From: Burkholderiales bacterium
GTDB taxonomy: Bacteria > Pseudomonadota > Gammaproteobacteria > Burkholderiales > Burkholderiaceae_C
NCBI GenBank assembly: GCA_028868305.1
Contig: JAGWUS010000019.1
Span: forward strand, 1-57,956
Direction of reading: 5' to 3'
Length of the DNA stretch: 57,956 bases
Each line of letters begins with the position of its first letter. Position 1 is the first letter of the stretch. The notes under the pieces were generated by a model that saw nothing but the letters and a program-made list of their open reading frames with translations, did not search any database and had not been told where the DNA came from. This document shows, in pieces, positions 45,591 to 53,287 of this stretch. Position numbers and translations under genes: made by a program.

Positions 45591-46016
45591 TCATTCGCAG
45601 TGACGAGTCACGATCGGCTGGCCGGTTTGATCCGGCCCATACATTCCCCAGCGATCAAGCATGTGGACGATTCGAACGTGGGCGTCTGGCAACATGTAAT
45701 CGATGTCCACATGGCCGGTCGCATGTGCCAGGAGTACGGCGAACATGTCTTCCTGAATTTCCAAATCCAGTGAACGAAAGTCGAAAAAGTCGAAATGCCT
45801 TGGACCGTGCCAACACGCTCCAATGAAGAGCGCGATGCGTTTAATTTGCCCACTCTGCCGCGTTTCTGCCAACGTCAGCAATCGATCCAAGGCCCGTTTT
45901 CCAGCCTCGATCCTATGAGGTTTGTCGGCAATCGCTTTCGCAAGCATTTCGCGACGCTCCTGCAGCAGTTGATATGCCCTTTCTTTCGCAGCGTCATCTT
46001 TTTCCATTGCATCCAT
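45591..46016 (-). CDS. island-associated protein of unknown function (DUF7673-like)
   Basis: 141 residues, ATG preceded by GGAG. N-terminal helical half (A-A-K-E-R-A-Y-Q-L-L-Q-E-R-R-E-M-L-A-K) and a central A-G-K-R-A-L-D-R-L-L-T-L-A, then C-W-H-G-P-R-H-F-D-F-F-D-F-R-S-L-D. I recall similar short proteins beside replication genes of integrative elements (DUF7673), but this is from memory only. Located just upstream of the helicase gene and probably cotranscribed. Confidence 0.6.
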   Translation of the reverse strand: MDAMEKDDAAKERAYQLLQERREMLAKAIADKPHRIEAGKRALDRLLTLAETRQSGQIKRIALFIGACWHGPRHFDFFDFRSLDLEIQEDMFAVLLAHATGHVDIDYMLPDAHVRIVHMLDRWGMYGPDQTGQPIVTRHCE

Positions 46017-46090
46017 TTGTATCTCCTTCGTCTGTTGCGTGATTTCTTTGACCAGTTGGAATATTCAGTTGTTGGAATTTGCCAGCCGCC

Positions 46091-46279
46091 TCAGTCGTAT
46101 GGGCCCCTGTAGAGTCGATCGTCGATCGAATACATGAGCTTCAGGAAAAGTCGATGTGCGAGCCTCGACCAAGGCTGGGGCGCGGTGGCAAGAAACGACC
46201 AGTAAGCGGAATGGTCGAGTTCGTACTTCAAGTGGTCTTCAACCATTCGCGTCCATTCGATGTCGTCCATCGGCGTCAT
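46091..46279 (-). CDS. small protein coupled to the integrase
   Basis: 62 residues, acidic start (M-T-P-M-D-D-I-E-W-T-R-M-V-E-D-H-L-K-Y-E), unknown function. The ATG overlaps the integrase stop as ATGA, so it is translated with it. A recombination directionality role is conceivable for such a small coupled gene, but nothing in its sequence shows it. Confidence 0.5.
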   Translation of the reverse strand: MTPMDDIEWTRMVEDHLKYELDHSAYWSFLATAPQPWSRLAHRLFLKLMYSIDDRLYRGPYD

Positions 46280-47526
46280 TTGGCTTCTCCCGTTTGGCTC
46301 ACCTTCAATGTCTCGGTCGCAGACGCTTTATCAGCGAGCCTGAATTGGTGCTGCTGAATCAGCATGCGCATGCTGCGGTTTTGGTTTCCGGGATCCCGCG
46401 CAACTTTTTCTACTGCGTCGAAAAGCTCGCGCAGCATGGGACCTGCGTAGTGGTCGGTAATGGACCGATCACCGTGCCAGAGCAGAGCACTGATGCTCGC
46501 ATCGGCCACGCCGGCCTCCCGCAACCGGGTTGCAAACGTATGCCGAAGATCATGGACATGCAGGTCACCGAGGCCAGCGGTAGTCCGCGCACGCTGCCAC
46601 GCCGTGTTGTTCATGGTCTGAATTGGCTGGTACCGCATCTTTGCTGGTTGAGCAAAGTTCTTGACCCGCTCTCGGCGAAAAACGAAAACGAACTCTGTGT
46701 GCCGGCCACGGCACTTGTCGATCACCGCTTGCGCTACCGAGTTGCAGATGATCACCTCATCTTTTTTACGCCCCTTGACGTACTCCTTTGGAATGAGAAA
46801 GACAGATGAATTCCCAAACTCGGGGAGGCGCACTTCCCAACTCCATCGAAGCTGACAGACCACGTTATCCCGAACACCTGAATTTGTGCAGAACAACGTC
46901 ATGTCCTGCAAATGCGATGGAAGTGCTGCCAACAGTTTGATTTGTTCCTCCCACAGAATCGGGCGGGGCGGACGCTGCTGGCCAGCAAGGTCCAGTGCCT
47001 TGAGCTTGAACTGCCGATCAAGCCACAGCGTATTGTTTTCATGCTTCCATTCAGTTGCCGCTCGACCGAGGACGGTGTTGACGAGCGAAATAACGAGATT
47101 GATCGTTTTCGCGGACAAGCGACCATCTTTTCCGCGCTTTTCTGACGCGCCGTTTTCCGGTGGCGGGCGGAGAAAATCCGCAATAAATTGATCCACATGC
47201 GTCTGACCAATTTCCCCAAGCTCAAGATGCCCAATGTATGGAAGGATCTTCTTGAACTGATAGACATCCGATTCGAGGGACACCTTGTTCGGGTTGTCAT
47301 TCAGGTGCTTGATTGCTGCCTGCTCAAACGTGCGGCGTGGCCTTTTACCATGCAATCCGATGTCACGGAGCTCTTGGATTTGGCGATTGAGCCAGTCTTG
47401 CGCTTCATCAAAGCTGCTGAAGCCACGGCTTCGAATCCGCGAGCCGCGATACCATTTGTCGACTTGCCAGTAGGGACCTTCGATTGCTTGAGAGTCCCGG
47501 TAGATTCCAGTTGATTTTTTGCCCAC
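46276..47526 (-). CDS. tyrosine-type site-specific integrase
   Basis: 416 residues, GTG start. N-terminal SAM-like DNA-binding region, then the catalytic domain with R219 (T-N-S-G-V-R-D-N), H325-x-x-R328 (V-H-D-L-R-H-T-F-A-T-R), H351 (L-L-W-H-G-D) and nucleophile Y360 (I-T-D-H-Y-A-G): the full catalytic set. It would insert the island at the tRNA-Arg 3' end. The gene is 5.6 kb from the right boundary, not at the very end as usual. The 5' 226 bases overlap the upstream HTH frame. Confidence 0.92.
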   Translation of the reverse strand: MGKKSTGIYRDSQAIEGPYWQVDKWYRGSRIRSRGFSSFDEAQDWLNRQIQELRDIGLHGKRPRRTFEQAAIKHLNDNPNKVSLESDVYQFKKILPYIGHLELGEIGQTHVDQFIADFLRPPPENGASEKRGKDGRLSAKTINLVISLVNTVLGRAATEWKHENNTLWLDRQFKLKALDLAGQQRPPRPILWEEQIKLLAALPSHLQDMTLFCTNSGVRDNVVCQLRWSWEVRLPEFGNSSVFLIPKEYVKGRKKDEVIICNSVAQAVIDKCRGRHTEFVFVFRRERVKNFAQPAKMRYQPIQTMNNTAWQRARTTAGLGDLHVHDLRHTFATRLREAGVADASISALLWHGDRSITDHYAGPMLRELFDAVEKVARDPGNQNRSMRMLIQQHQFRLADKASATETLKVSQTGEAK

Positions 47527-47939
47527 TTTAAGTTTCCCAGTTTCGGTTCACGTTTTTCAAGTACCGCATCGTTTGCGGCACAGCCCTTCGTGTGCGAAAT
47601 GGGTCTGGGTATCGTGGGAGCTTGGCTTTGGTCGAGCTTCAGATCAAAGAGCCTGTCAATTTCGGCTCGATCAAAGATCAAACTCGTGCCTTGACGAATC
47701 GAACGAAGATAAGGACGCCACTCATCTTCGAAAATGCGACGCTTTACGCTAAGGTATTTGGCAGCCTCTCCGCAGGTTAGACCGCGACGGAGGTCTGATT
47801 GACCAAATGCTCGGTTCTTTTCGACCCCATGCACGGGGCCAAAGTCGGAATTGGTCGTACTCGGTTTTTCGTCCAGCGAAGGACTTTTGAGTTCACGCGA
47901 ATTGAACACGACATTGCAGTAGGTGCATGAACTCGCCAC
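47301..47939 (-). CDS. HTH (excisionase-like) protein overlapping the integrase
   Basis: 212 residues if the GTG at 47939 is used. Residues 52-100 (L-T-C-G-E-A-A-K-Y-L-S-V-K-R-R-I-F-E-D-E-W-R-P-Y-L and L-I-F-D-R-A-E-I-D-R-L-F) are a MerR/excisionase-type helix-turn-helix with the final strand that reads D-R-A-E-I-D. The C-terminal 75 codons overlap the integrase in another frame, which is unusual; either both frames are used or a frameshift has lengthened this ORF. The N-terminus has a Cys-x-x-Cys. True start uncertain. Confidence 0.6.
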   Translation of the reverse strand: MASSCTYCNVVFNSRELKSPSLDEKPSTTNSDFGPVHGVEKNRAFGQSDLRRGLTCGEAAKYLSVKRRIFEDEWRPYLRSIRQGTSLIFDRAEIDRLFDLKLDQSQAPTIPRPISHTKGCAANDAVLEKREPKLGNLKWAKNQLESTGTLKQSKVPTGKSTNGIAARGFEAVASAALMKRKTGSIAKSKSSVTSDCMVKGHAARLSRQQSST

Positions 47940-47948
47940 GGACCCACC

Positions 47949-48155
47949 AACCGAAGCTTCGGTTTCAGCAGGCGATCAGCAAAGACAGCTGATCAGTTCA
48001 AGAAGTCCCTTGTGGGACCTTACAACGTCGCTGCGGCAACAAAATCTGCCGCAACACCACGACTCGATGAAAAAGTGTCGTGGTCAAGTAGGAAATGAAC
48101 GGATTTTAGGCTGGTCAACTGATGGTTGCAAATGCATGCGTTGCACATTTGCAAC
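47949..48155. ncRNA. candidate structured RNA or DNA site: six perfect hairpins in 207 bases
   Basis: No protein-coding signal. Perfect stems occur in sequence: 47949-47964 (AACCGAAG/CTTCGGTT), 47974-47994 (GATCAGC/GCTGATC), 48005-48018 (GTCCC/GGGAC), 48032-48053 (TGCGGCA/TGCCGCA), 48056-48084 (ACCACGAC/GTCGTGGT) and 48125-48155 (GTTGCAAATG/CATTTGCAAC). It lies between the excisionase-like gene (minus) and the CBASS operon (plus). Could be a structured RNA, a leader, a single-strand origin or an oriT. The remaining 48156-48352 holds only the presumed CBASS promoter region. Confidence 0.45.
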
Positions 48156-48352
48156 AATTTAATGCGTGTCGGCTGTGCGCATGAGCACGCAATATGGGAA
48201 TGGCATCGATACCGGGCGAAGGCGAAAGAAACTGAGTATTGCTAACGACGGATTAGCTTTGGTTAACTCATGAAGCCCGCCACGGTCTTGAAAAAATTGC
48301 TTGTCCCGCGTGAAATGCCCCTTGAAACTGATTACAACATTCCTCATGTTGC

Positions 48353-49492
48353 GTGGATGACAATAAACCACAGGGAGTAGATGTGGAGGAGACGAAGCCC
48401 TTTAGGGTTCTGTGCCTGGATGGCGGCGGCATGCGCGGGGCTTACCAAACCGCCTACCTGGCCACCTTTGCCGAGCGCATCAGTGAAAAGCTGAAGCTGC
48501 AAGGCCCTCTCGATGTTGGATCTGCCTTCGACCTCGTCGTCGGCACGAGCACGGGAGGGATCGTGGCCTGCGGGCTGGCTGCAGGCGTGCCTTTGACGCA
48601 AATTCAAGAGCTCTATGCCAAGGCGGGAAAAAAGATCTTCCCGCTGCAGTGGGTTCGACCGTTGCCCATCCTCGGCAAGCTCGTTCGCGCGCTCGGCATC
48701 GGCACAATCTGCGGAGACCGGGCGCTGCGCAAGACGCTGACCGACACGCTGGGCGACCGCACCATCGGGTCAGTCTATGACGTTCGCAAGATCGCCTTGG
48801 CGGTGCCGACGCTCGATCTGGCCCGCCACGCGGCAGTCGTCTTCAAATCTCAGCATTTGAAACGCCTAAATGGGCGAGACAACAAGCGCAGCTTGGTCGA
48901 TGTGTGTATGGCCACCAGCGCGGCGCCGATCCTGCGCTCGATGGCTCGCCTGCAGGAACCAGGTGGCTCCGGTGCGACCGCAACTTATGTCGATGGCGGT
49001 CTCTGGGCGAACAACCCCGGTTTGATCGGCATGATGGAGGCGACCGAGATCTTGAAAGATCGTGGCGAAAATCGCCCAATTCACCTCTTCATGCTTGGAA
49101 CGCTGCCTTCCCAAGGTGGCGAGGAAATCCACTGGTGGCGGCATCGTGCTGCCTGGGGCTGGGGTTTCGGGCTCAAGGCCATCTCGGCAAGTCTAAACGC
49201 GCAAGCCATCGGATACGACTACCTCACTAGCAAGATGGCCGAGATGCGTGACGATGGCAGCTTCGCCTATCGACTTCCGGCCCAGTGCCCATCTAACGAG
49301 CTGCGCGACTACCTGACCAACATGGACGACGCTCGTAAGAAGGTGCTCAATGCACTGGCCCGCCAGGCGATCTCGGACGTCGATTTCGCGTTCGCCTCGG
49401 CGGCAACCGAGATGCAGGAATTTCGTTCCACCCTGGCCACCGCCAGACCTCACCCAACGGCCACCAATCAGGAGCAGAACACCAATGGCTGA
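48353..49492 (+). CDS. capV: CBASS effector, patatin-like phospholipase (CapV)
   Basis: 379 residues, GTG start; a second in-frame GTG at 48383 is an alternative. Patatin fold: anion hole D-G-G-G-M-R-G (23-29), nucleophile G-T-S-T-G (64-68, Ser66) and D-G-G (Asp214). In CBASS this enzyme is switched on by the cyclic dinucleotide and degrades membrane phospholipids, killing the infected cell. It overlaps the CD-NTase gene by eight bases and heads the operon. All catalytic residues are present. Confidence 0.93.
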   Translation: MDDNKPQGVDVEETKPFRVLCLDGGGMRGAYQTAYLATFAERISEKLKLQGPLDVGSAFDLVVGTSTGGIVACGLAAGVPLTQIQELYAKAGKKIFPLQWVRPLPILGKLVRALGIGTICGDRALRKTLTDTLGDRTIGSVYDVRKIALAVPTLDLARHAAVVFKSQHLKRLNGRDNKRSLVDVCMATSAAPILRSMARLQEPGGSGATATYVDGGLWANNPGLIGMMEATEILKDRGENRPIHLFMLGTLPSQGGEEIHWWRHRAAWGWGFGLKAISASLNAQAIGYDYLTSKMAEMRDDGSFAYRLPAQCPSNELRDYLTNMDDARKKVLNALARQAISDVDFAFASAATEMQEFRSTLATARPHPTATNQEQNTNG

Positions 49493-50561
49493 CATCGACT
49501 GCCACAGCGAGATGACGAACTTCCATCGGGACAACGTCACACTCTCGAATAAGCAACAAGGTGAGATGCGCACGCGCCGAGACGCGGGCCGCACGCGCCT
49601 GGAGAACGGTCTCAACGAGGCCAAAAAGCCTCAACCCAAAGAGATCCGGTCGCAGGGGTCGTACCAGATGCGCACCATGGTGCAGGACGATGCCAACGAC
49701 TACGATATCGACGACGGGGCCTACTTCGCGTCCGACGATCTCAAGGATGACGCGGGCGCTGCGCTGGCGCCGAAGGCTGCGCGCCAGCGGGTGTGTGATG
49801 CTCTGGCGTGGGATGGCCGCCTCAAGCAGGAGGCCACCGTCAAGCGCAACTGCGTCCGCCAAGCCTACTCTGCAGGCTACCACATCGACATCCCGGTGTA
49901 CCGCATCGTCGCCACCAAAGACGAGAACAACGATCCGGTGGAGCACTTTGAACTGGCAAGCGGTGATGAGTGGGCACGCTCCGACGCACGGGCGGTGACC
50001 CGCTGGTTCAACGGCCTGGTGGGCGAATTGAACGCCGGCGAGTCGGACGGCAGCCAGATGCGGCGCGTCACCAAATTAACCAAGAAGTTCGCGCGCCGTG
50101 CGGGCTGGAAGGACGAGACGACCAGCGGGATCTGCATCACCAAACTCGTCGTCGACCATTTCCAGTACAGCGCCGATCGTGATGACAAGGCGCTGCGCGA
50201 AACGTGGAAGGCCATCGACAAGAAGCTGCAGAAATCGACCGAGATCGACCACCCTGTGCTCGCCACCAAACTGGCGCAAGCGGGTGACACGGCCGTCACC
50301 TTTTTCCGTACCTGTTTAAGCGGTACGCTCAAGACGCTGGAGGTGCTTGACACGTCCGATTGCACTCGCAAAAAGGCACGGGAAGCGTGGGACGACGTGT
50401 TCGACACCGACTTCTTCAGCAAGCAGCCGGACAACAAAGACGACAACGACGGTGGTGGTCGCAACAACAGCGGCAACGGCGGGGGCGGCAAAGGCTCAGC
50501 CATGTCAGTCACGTCGGTCGAGACCGCCCGGCGCAACGATGGTGGCGGGAGGTTCGGCTGA
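49485..50561 (+). CDS. cdnA: CD-NTase of the DncV type (cyclic dinucleotide synthase)
   Basis: 358 residues from the ATG at 49485. Nucleotidyltransferase core: Q-G-S-Y-Q-M-R-T (57-64), catalytic D74-x-D76 in D-Y-D-I-D-D-G, and the third Asp, D135, in H-I-D-I-P-V-Y-R. Closest in motif to Vibrio DncV, so 3',3'-cGAMP is the likely product (inference). The C-terminus is a Gly/Asn/Ser-rich tail ending G-G-R-F-G; a terminal glycine is what Cap2 needs to conjugate the enzyme to a target. Confidence 0.93.
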   Translation: MADIDCHSEMTNFHRDNVTLSNKQQGEMRTRRDAGRTRLENGLNEAKKPQPKEIRSQGSYQMRTMVQDDANDYDIDDGAYFASDDLKDDAGAALAPKAARQRVCDALAWDGRLKQEATVKRNCVRQAYSAGYHIDIPVYRIVATKDENNDPVEHFELASGDEWARSDARAVTRWFNGLVGELNAGESDGSQMRRVTKLTKKFARRAGWKDETTSGICITKLVVDHFQYSADRDDKALRETWKAIDKKLQKSTEIDHPVLATKLAQAGDTAVTFFRTCLSGTLKTLEVLDTSDCTRKKAREAWDDVFDTDFFSKQPDNKDDNDGGGRNNSGNGGGGKGSAMSVTSVETARRNDGGGRFG

Positions 50562-52267
50562 GGACCGAAGCAGAACGCGCCCTGACCGCGGGTGAGATCG
50601 AAGCTAGCCTCGAGCAGCAACGCCCGGGCCAGTGGCGGCGTCTAACAGCGGCCGAGTTGGACAAGCTCCAAAAGGGATTCGCCGCTGGCTGGCTGGTGAA
50701 AATCCCCGCTGGCTCGCTGGAGCTGAAAACGGTCGACCATCTGGTGCTGGCCGTCGACGCCGTGTTCCCCAACTCGCAGCCCCGAATCTTCGCGCCCGCA
50801 GCGGGCAGCGACTACCGCTGGCCGCACGTCGAGCAGGCCGGGCTGCTGTGCTTGCGGTCCAGCAGGAACTCTGCTCCGGTTGCGGACCGAGTGCAGACGC
50901 ATCTTCGCGATGCTGAGGAACTCCTCAACTTTTCGGAACCCAAGCGGCGTGAGGAGTTCGAGCGAGAGTTCACAGCATACTGGTCGCATCGAGCCACGAA
51001 CAGTGCTGATCAAGCACGTGTGTGGAGCCTCGTCACCCCAGGTAAGGAGACCCGCGAAATAGCGTACTTCTTCGATGCCAAGTCGAATCGCCATGTGATC
51101 GCCGACAACAAGGACGCACTCAAGCGTTGGTTGCGCAACACCGGTGCCAATCCGAGTGACAAGCAGATCTACCCGACCTGGCTGTTCCGCCTTTCTCAGC
51201 CATGGACACCGCGCGAGTTTCCAGAAACCGGAGACGAAATCACAAAGTTGCTCCCGCAAGACATTGTCAGAAAGTGCCTGGAACCTGGACTGCTGTCACC
51301 GTTTCTCTTCGAAATCGAAACCAAAACCGGCACCGCCTTCGCAGCGGTGGTGCTGCAGGGTGCCGAGCGGCGTGATGTGATGAAGGGGTTTAGGCACATG
51401 TCGAAGGTACCTACCGCGCGCATCGTCGGCTCCTACACGAAGCGGCCGATCGAGCGCTGCAAAGTCGCACGTGTCGACGGGGCATGGGTTCACGGTCGGG
51501 ATCACCCTTCGAGCTATGCTTCGGTCAAGAACCGCAAGGTGGCCATCGTCGGCTGCGGCGCCATCGGTGCTGCGGTGTCGCACCTTCTCGCCCAGGCTGG
51601 AGTGGGCGAACAGATCTTCGTCGACGCCGACAGCCTGTCGACGGCCAACGTTTCTCGGCATCCGCTGGGCATGCTCCACGTCGGCCTCAGCAAGGCCTCG
51701 GCGCTGAAAGCGCGCCTGCGACGTGAGTTTCCTCACCTGACGTTTGAACACACGTTTCGCAACCGCGTCGAACGACTCAGCTCCAAGGACCTTGACCAGC
51801 TGGAAAGCGCCGACTTGATCATCTCGGCGGGTATCGACTTCGACGGCGAGGCTGCGCTGGACCATTGGCGACGAAGCCTGGCACGCCCCCCAGCTCATCT
51901 CAGCACTTGGACCGAGGCATATGCGGCCGCAGGGCATGCCGTCTTGCTGTACGGCCGAGCGTCGATCTTGGCGGGGTTTGACGGCGACGAGCAGCCGAAC
52001 TTCCGGTTGACGGATTGGCCGGATGAATCCGGAGCACTCATCGTCGAGGCGGGGTGCGGCAACAGCTTCCAACCTCATGGCGTGATCGATTTACACCCGA
52101 CGGTTGGGATGGCGGCCGGGCTGGCACTCGATATGCTGCTGGACAAGGTGCCTGCCTCGTGCCGCCGCGTGTGGATGGGCGACCCTGCTGTGGTCGAGGC
52201 CAACGGCGGCATACTGAAAGAAAGTTTCACCGACCGGTTGACGGTACTTGAGTTTGTCTGGCCATGA
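50558..52267 (+). CDS. cap2: CBASS E2-E1 fusion ligase (Cap2)
   Basis: 569 residues if translation starts at the CTG at 50558, which overlaps the CD-NTase stop as CTGA. No in-frame ATG, GTG or TTG lies between the CD-NTase end and the conserved E2 region. E2-like domain with Cys98 (G-L-L-C-L-R); E1/ThiF domain with nucleotide loop V-G-C-G-A-I-G (331-337) and a candidate adenylation-site Cys500 (E-A-G-C-G-N). Cap2 joins the CD-NTase C-terminal glycine to a cellular target by ubiquitin-like chemistry and so primes it. The start is the main uncertainty. Confidence 0.9.
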   Translation: MRTEAERALTAGEIEASLEQQRPGQWRRLTAAELDKLQKGFAAGWLVKIPAGSLELKTVDHLVLAVDAVFPNSQPRIFAPAAGSDYRWPHVEQAGLLCLRSSRNSAPVADRVQTHLRDAEELLNFSEPKRREEFEREFTAYWSHRATNSADQARVWSLVTPGKETREIAYFFDAKSNRHVIADNKDALKRWLRNTGANPSDKQIYPTWLFRLSQPWTPREFPETGDEITKLLPQDIVRKCLEPGLLSPFLFEIETKTGTAFAAVVLQGAERRDVMKGFRHMSKVPTARIVGSYTKRPIERCKVARVDGAWVHGRDHPSSYASVKNRKVAIVGCGAIGAAVSHLLAQAGVGEQIFVDADSLSTANVSRHPLGMLHVGLSKASALKARLRREFPHLTFEHTFRNRVERLSSKDLDQLESADLIISAGIDFDGEAALDHWRRSLARPPAHLSTWTEAYAAAGHAVLLYGRASILAGFDGDEQPNFRLTDWPDESGALIVEAGCGNSFQPHGVIDLHPTVGMAAGLALDMLLDKVPASCRRVWMGDPAVVEANGGILKESFTDRLTVLEFVWP

Positions 52268-52785
52268 TCTTTTCGTTTGCAAAGCCGATGACCAAGCACT
52301 CAATCGTCGGGCACCTCTCCGATACTTCCCAAGCTCTTTCGATTGCCCGACTGGTCGTGCAATACGTCAGTCGACACCGTCAGTCCACCCCTTGGGCGGC
52401 CGAGGCTGGCGGCCAGCTGTTCGGCACGCTCAATGCCACACATGTCTGCGTGACCGAGGCCTCCGGCCCGTATGCCGGCGACGAGCGCTCCAGGTATCGC
52501 TACCGTTCCGACTCTGCTGCCGCCCAGCGCGCGATCGAGGACCGACACAAGCGGGGGCTGCTGTACCTGGGCGAGTGGCACACACACGCCGAAGACTACC
52601 CCAGCGCTTCGGGGCTTGACGACGACGCCATGCGCCGCCTAATCGCCAGTTCGCAGTTGAACAGCAACGCGCTGCTGATGATGATCGTGGGTCGGGCACG
52701 AAGCGCGGCAGGTCTTGCGGTGTGGAGCGTCTCCCGTGAGGCCACTCGCCGATGGACTCTCAGCGAGAACCCGGAAGGAACCTGA
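52264..52785 (+). CDS. cap3: CBASS JAB/MPN isopeptidase (Cap3)
   Basis: 173 residues. JAMM metalloprotease: Glu47 in A-E-A-G-G-Q-L-F-G and H106-x-H108-x7-S116-x2-D119 (W-H-T-H-A-E-D-Y-P-S-A-S-G-L-D), the complete zinc site. In type II CBASS it removes the CD-NTase from its conjugates and limits activation. Overlaps cap2 as ATGA. With capV, cdnA and cap2 it makes the canonical four-gene order. Confidence 0.93.
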   Translation: MIFSFAKPMTKHSIVGHLSDTSQALSIARLVVQYVSRHRQSTPWAAEAGGQLFGTLNATHVCVTEASGPYAGDERSRYRYRSDSAAAQRAIEDRHKRGLLYLGEWHTHAEDYPSASGLDDDAMRRLIASSQLNSNALLMMIVGRARSAAGLAVWSVSREATRRWTLSENPEGT

Positions 52786-52786
52786 C

Positions 52787-52891
52787 ATGAGCATCGACGT
52801 CGCACGTGTCATCGCCATATTTCGTCAACTCCTGGCGGATGCACTATTCAGACTGGATTATCGTGGCACCGTCGCACTGCTATTAGCCTGA
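52787..52891 (+). CDS. short ORF directly after cap3
   Basis: 34 codons beginning M-S-I-D-V-A-R-V-I-A-I-F, one base after the cap3 stop, with GGAAGG upstream inside cap3. It could be a fifth small gene or the start of a gene cut by decay. No match to any family that I know. From 52892 to 53111 nothing convincing is seen except the GTCCCCC motif. Confidence 0.3.
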   Translation: MSIDVARVIAIFRQLLADALFRLDYRGTVALLLA

Positions 52892-53064
52892 TCGGTAGCG
52901 GCTGCTTTCGCGCACTGCAGTCACTCTCCGGTCAAACTTGTACAGCAGCAACCAGCCTGAATCTGCCGCTCGCTCACAAAGGGGCTCATTTCCAATCGCC
53001 CCCACCTCGTCAAAAGGATGCAAGCCTGTTTGATTCTTGAGCCAGAAACTGAGTTCTGGAAGCG

Positions 53065-53084
53065 GAGTCCCCCAAAAGTCCCCC
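53065..53084 (+). repeat. tandem GTCCCCC motif, right island end
   Basis: AGTCCCCCAAAAGTCCCCC (53066-53084), identical to the copy at 24695-24713 and in the same orientation, 65 bases inside the right attachment repeat. Candidate arm-type site for the integrase. Confidence 0.5.
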
Positions 53085-53111
53085 AACAAGAAAAAGACCC
53101 ACAAATGAAAA

Positions 53112-53141
53112 TCCCTCTGAAACCTTGCGATTTCAGAGGGA
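53112..53141 (-). terminator. terminator of the tRNA-Arg gene supplied by the island
   Basis: Perfect 11-bp stem TCCCTCTGAAA / TTTCAGAGGGA with an eight-base loop, followed on the minus strand by T-rich sequence. It replaces the original tRNA terminator, which is now at 24519-24548, so the element preserves both the 3' end and the termination of its target. Confidence 0.75.
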
Positions 53142-53148
53142 ATCCATA

Positions 53149-53225
53149 TGGTGCGGCTGGCAGGAATCGAACCCACGACCCCTTGGTTCGTAGCCAAGTA
53201 CTCTATCCAGCTGAGCTACAGCCGC
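53149..53225 (-). tRNA. tRNA-Arg (anticodon ACG)
   Basis: 77 bases including the encoded CCA. The acceptor pairs GCGGCTG with CAGCCGC. The D arm, anticodon stem CTTGG/CCAAG with loop CTACGAA (ACG) and T arm GTGGG-TTCGATT-CCTGC (four of five pairs) are all present. The 3' 48 bases are the island's attachment repeat, so the gene is a hybrid of chromosomal 5' part and island 3' part but remains intact. Confidence 0.97.
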
Positions 53226-53287
53226 TAAGCTTCGAATTCTAGCACAGCTTTTTCGTGTCTTTCCCGCTGCTGTGACACCCCTCTCGC

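Larger units (their letters stand above)
24555..53196. mobile_element. tRNA-Arg genomic island, about 28.6 kb, with integrase, replication genes and defence cargo
   Basis: Bounded by the 48-bp direct repeat of the tRNA-Arg 3' end, with the intact tRNA at the right side. A matching tyrosine integrase (46276-47526), a putative HTH/excisionase-like gene, a plasmid-like helicase/initiator pair with iterons, two complete toxin-antitoxin pairs plus an orphan antitoxin, a putative restriction-type trio and a type II CBASS operon lie inside. No relaxase, type IV secretion or phage structural genes are visible. It may be a satellite or plasmid-like integrative element moved by helpers. The boundaries are seen directly; mobility is inferred. 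Confidence 0.88.

Noticed and set aside
48159..48371. 70-codon minus ORF before capV
   Set aside because: It overlaps the capV start and its likely promoter region; no domain or start signal.
52883..53197. 104-codon minus ORF running out of the tRNA-Arg gene
   Set aside because: Its N-terminal part is translated from the tRNA and its terminator, so the start is artefactual; the remainder has no recognised domain.
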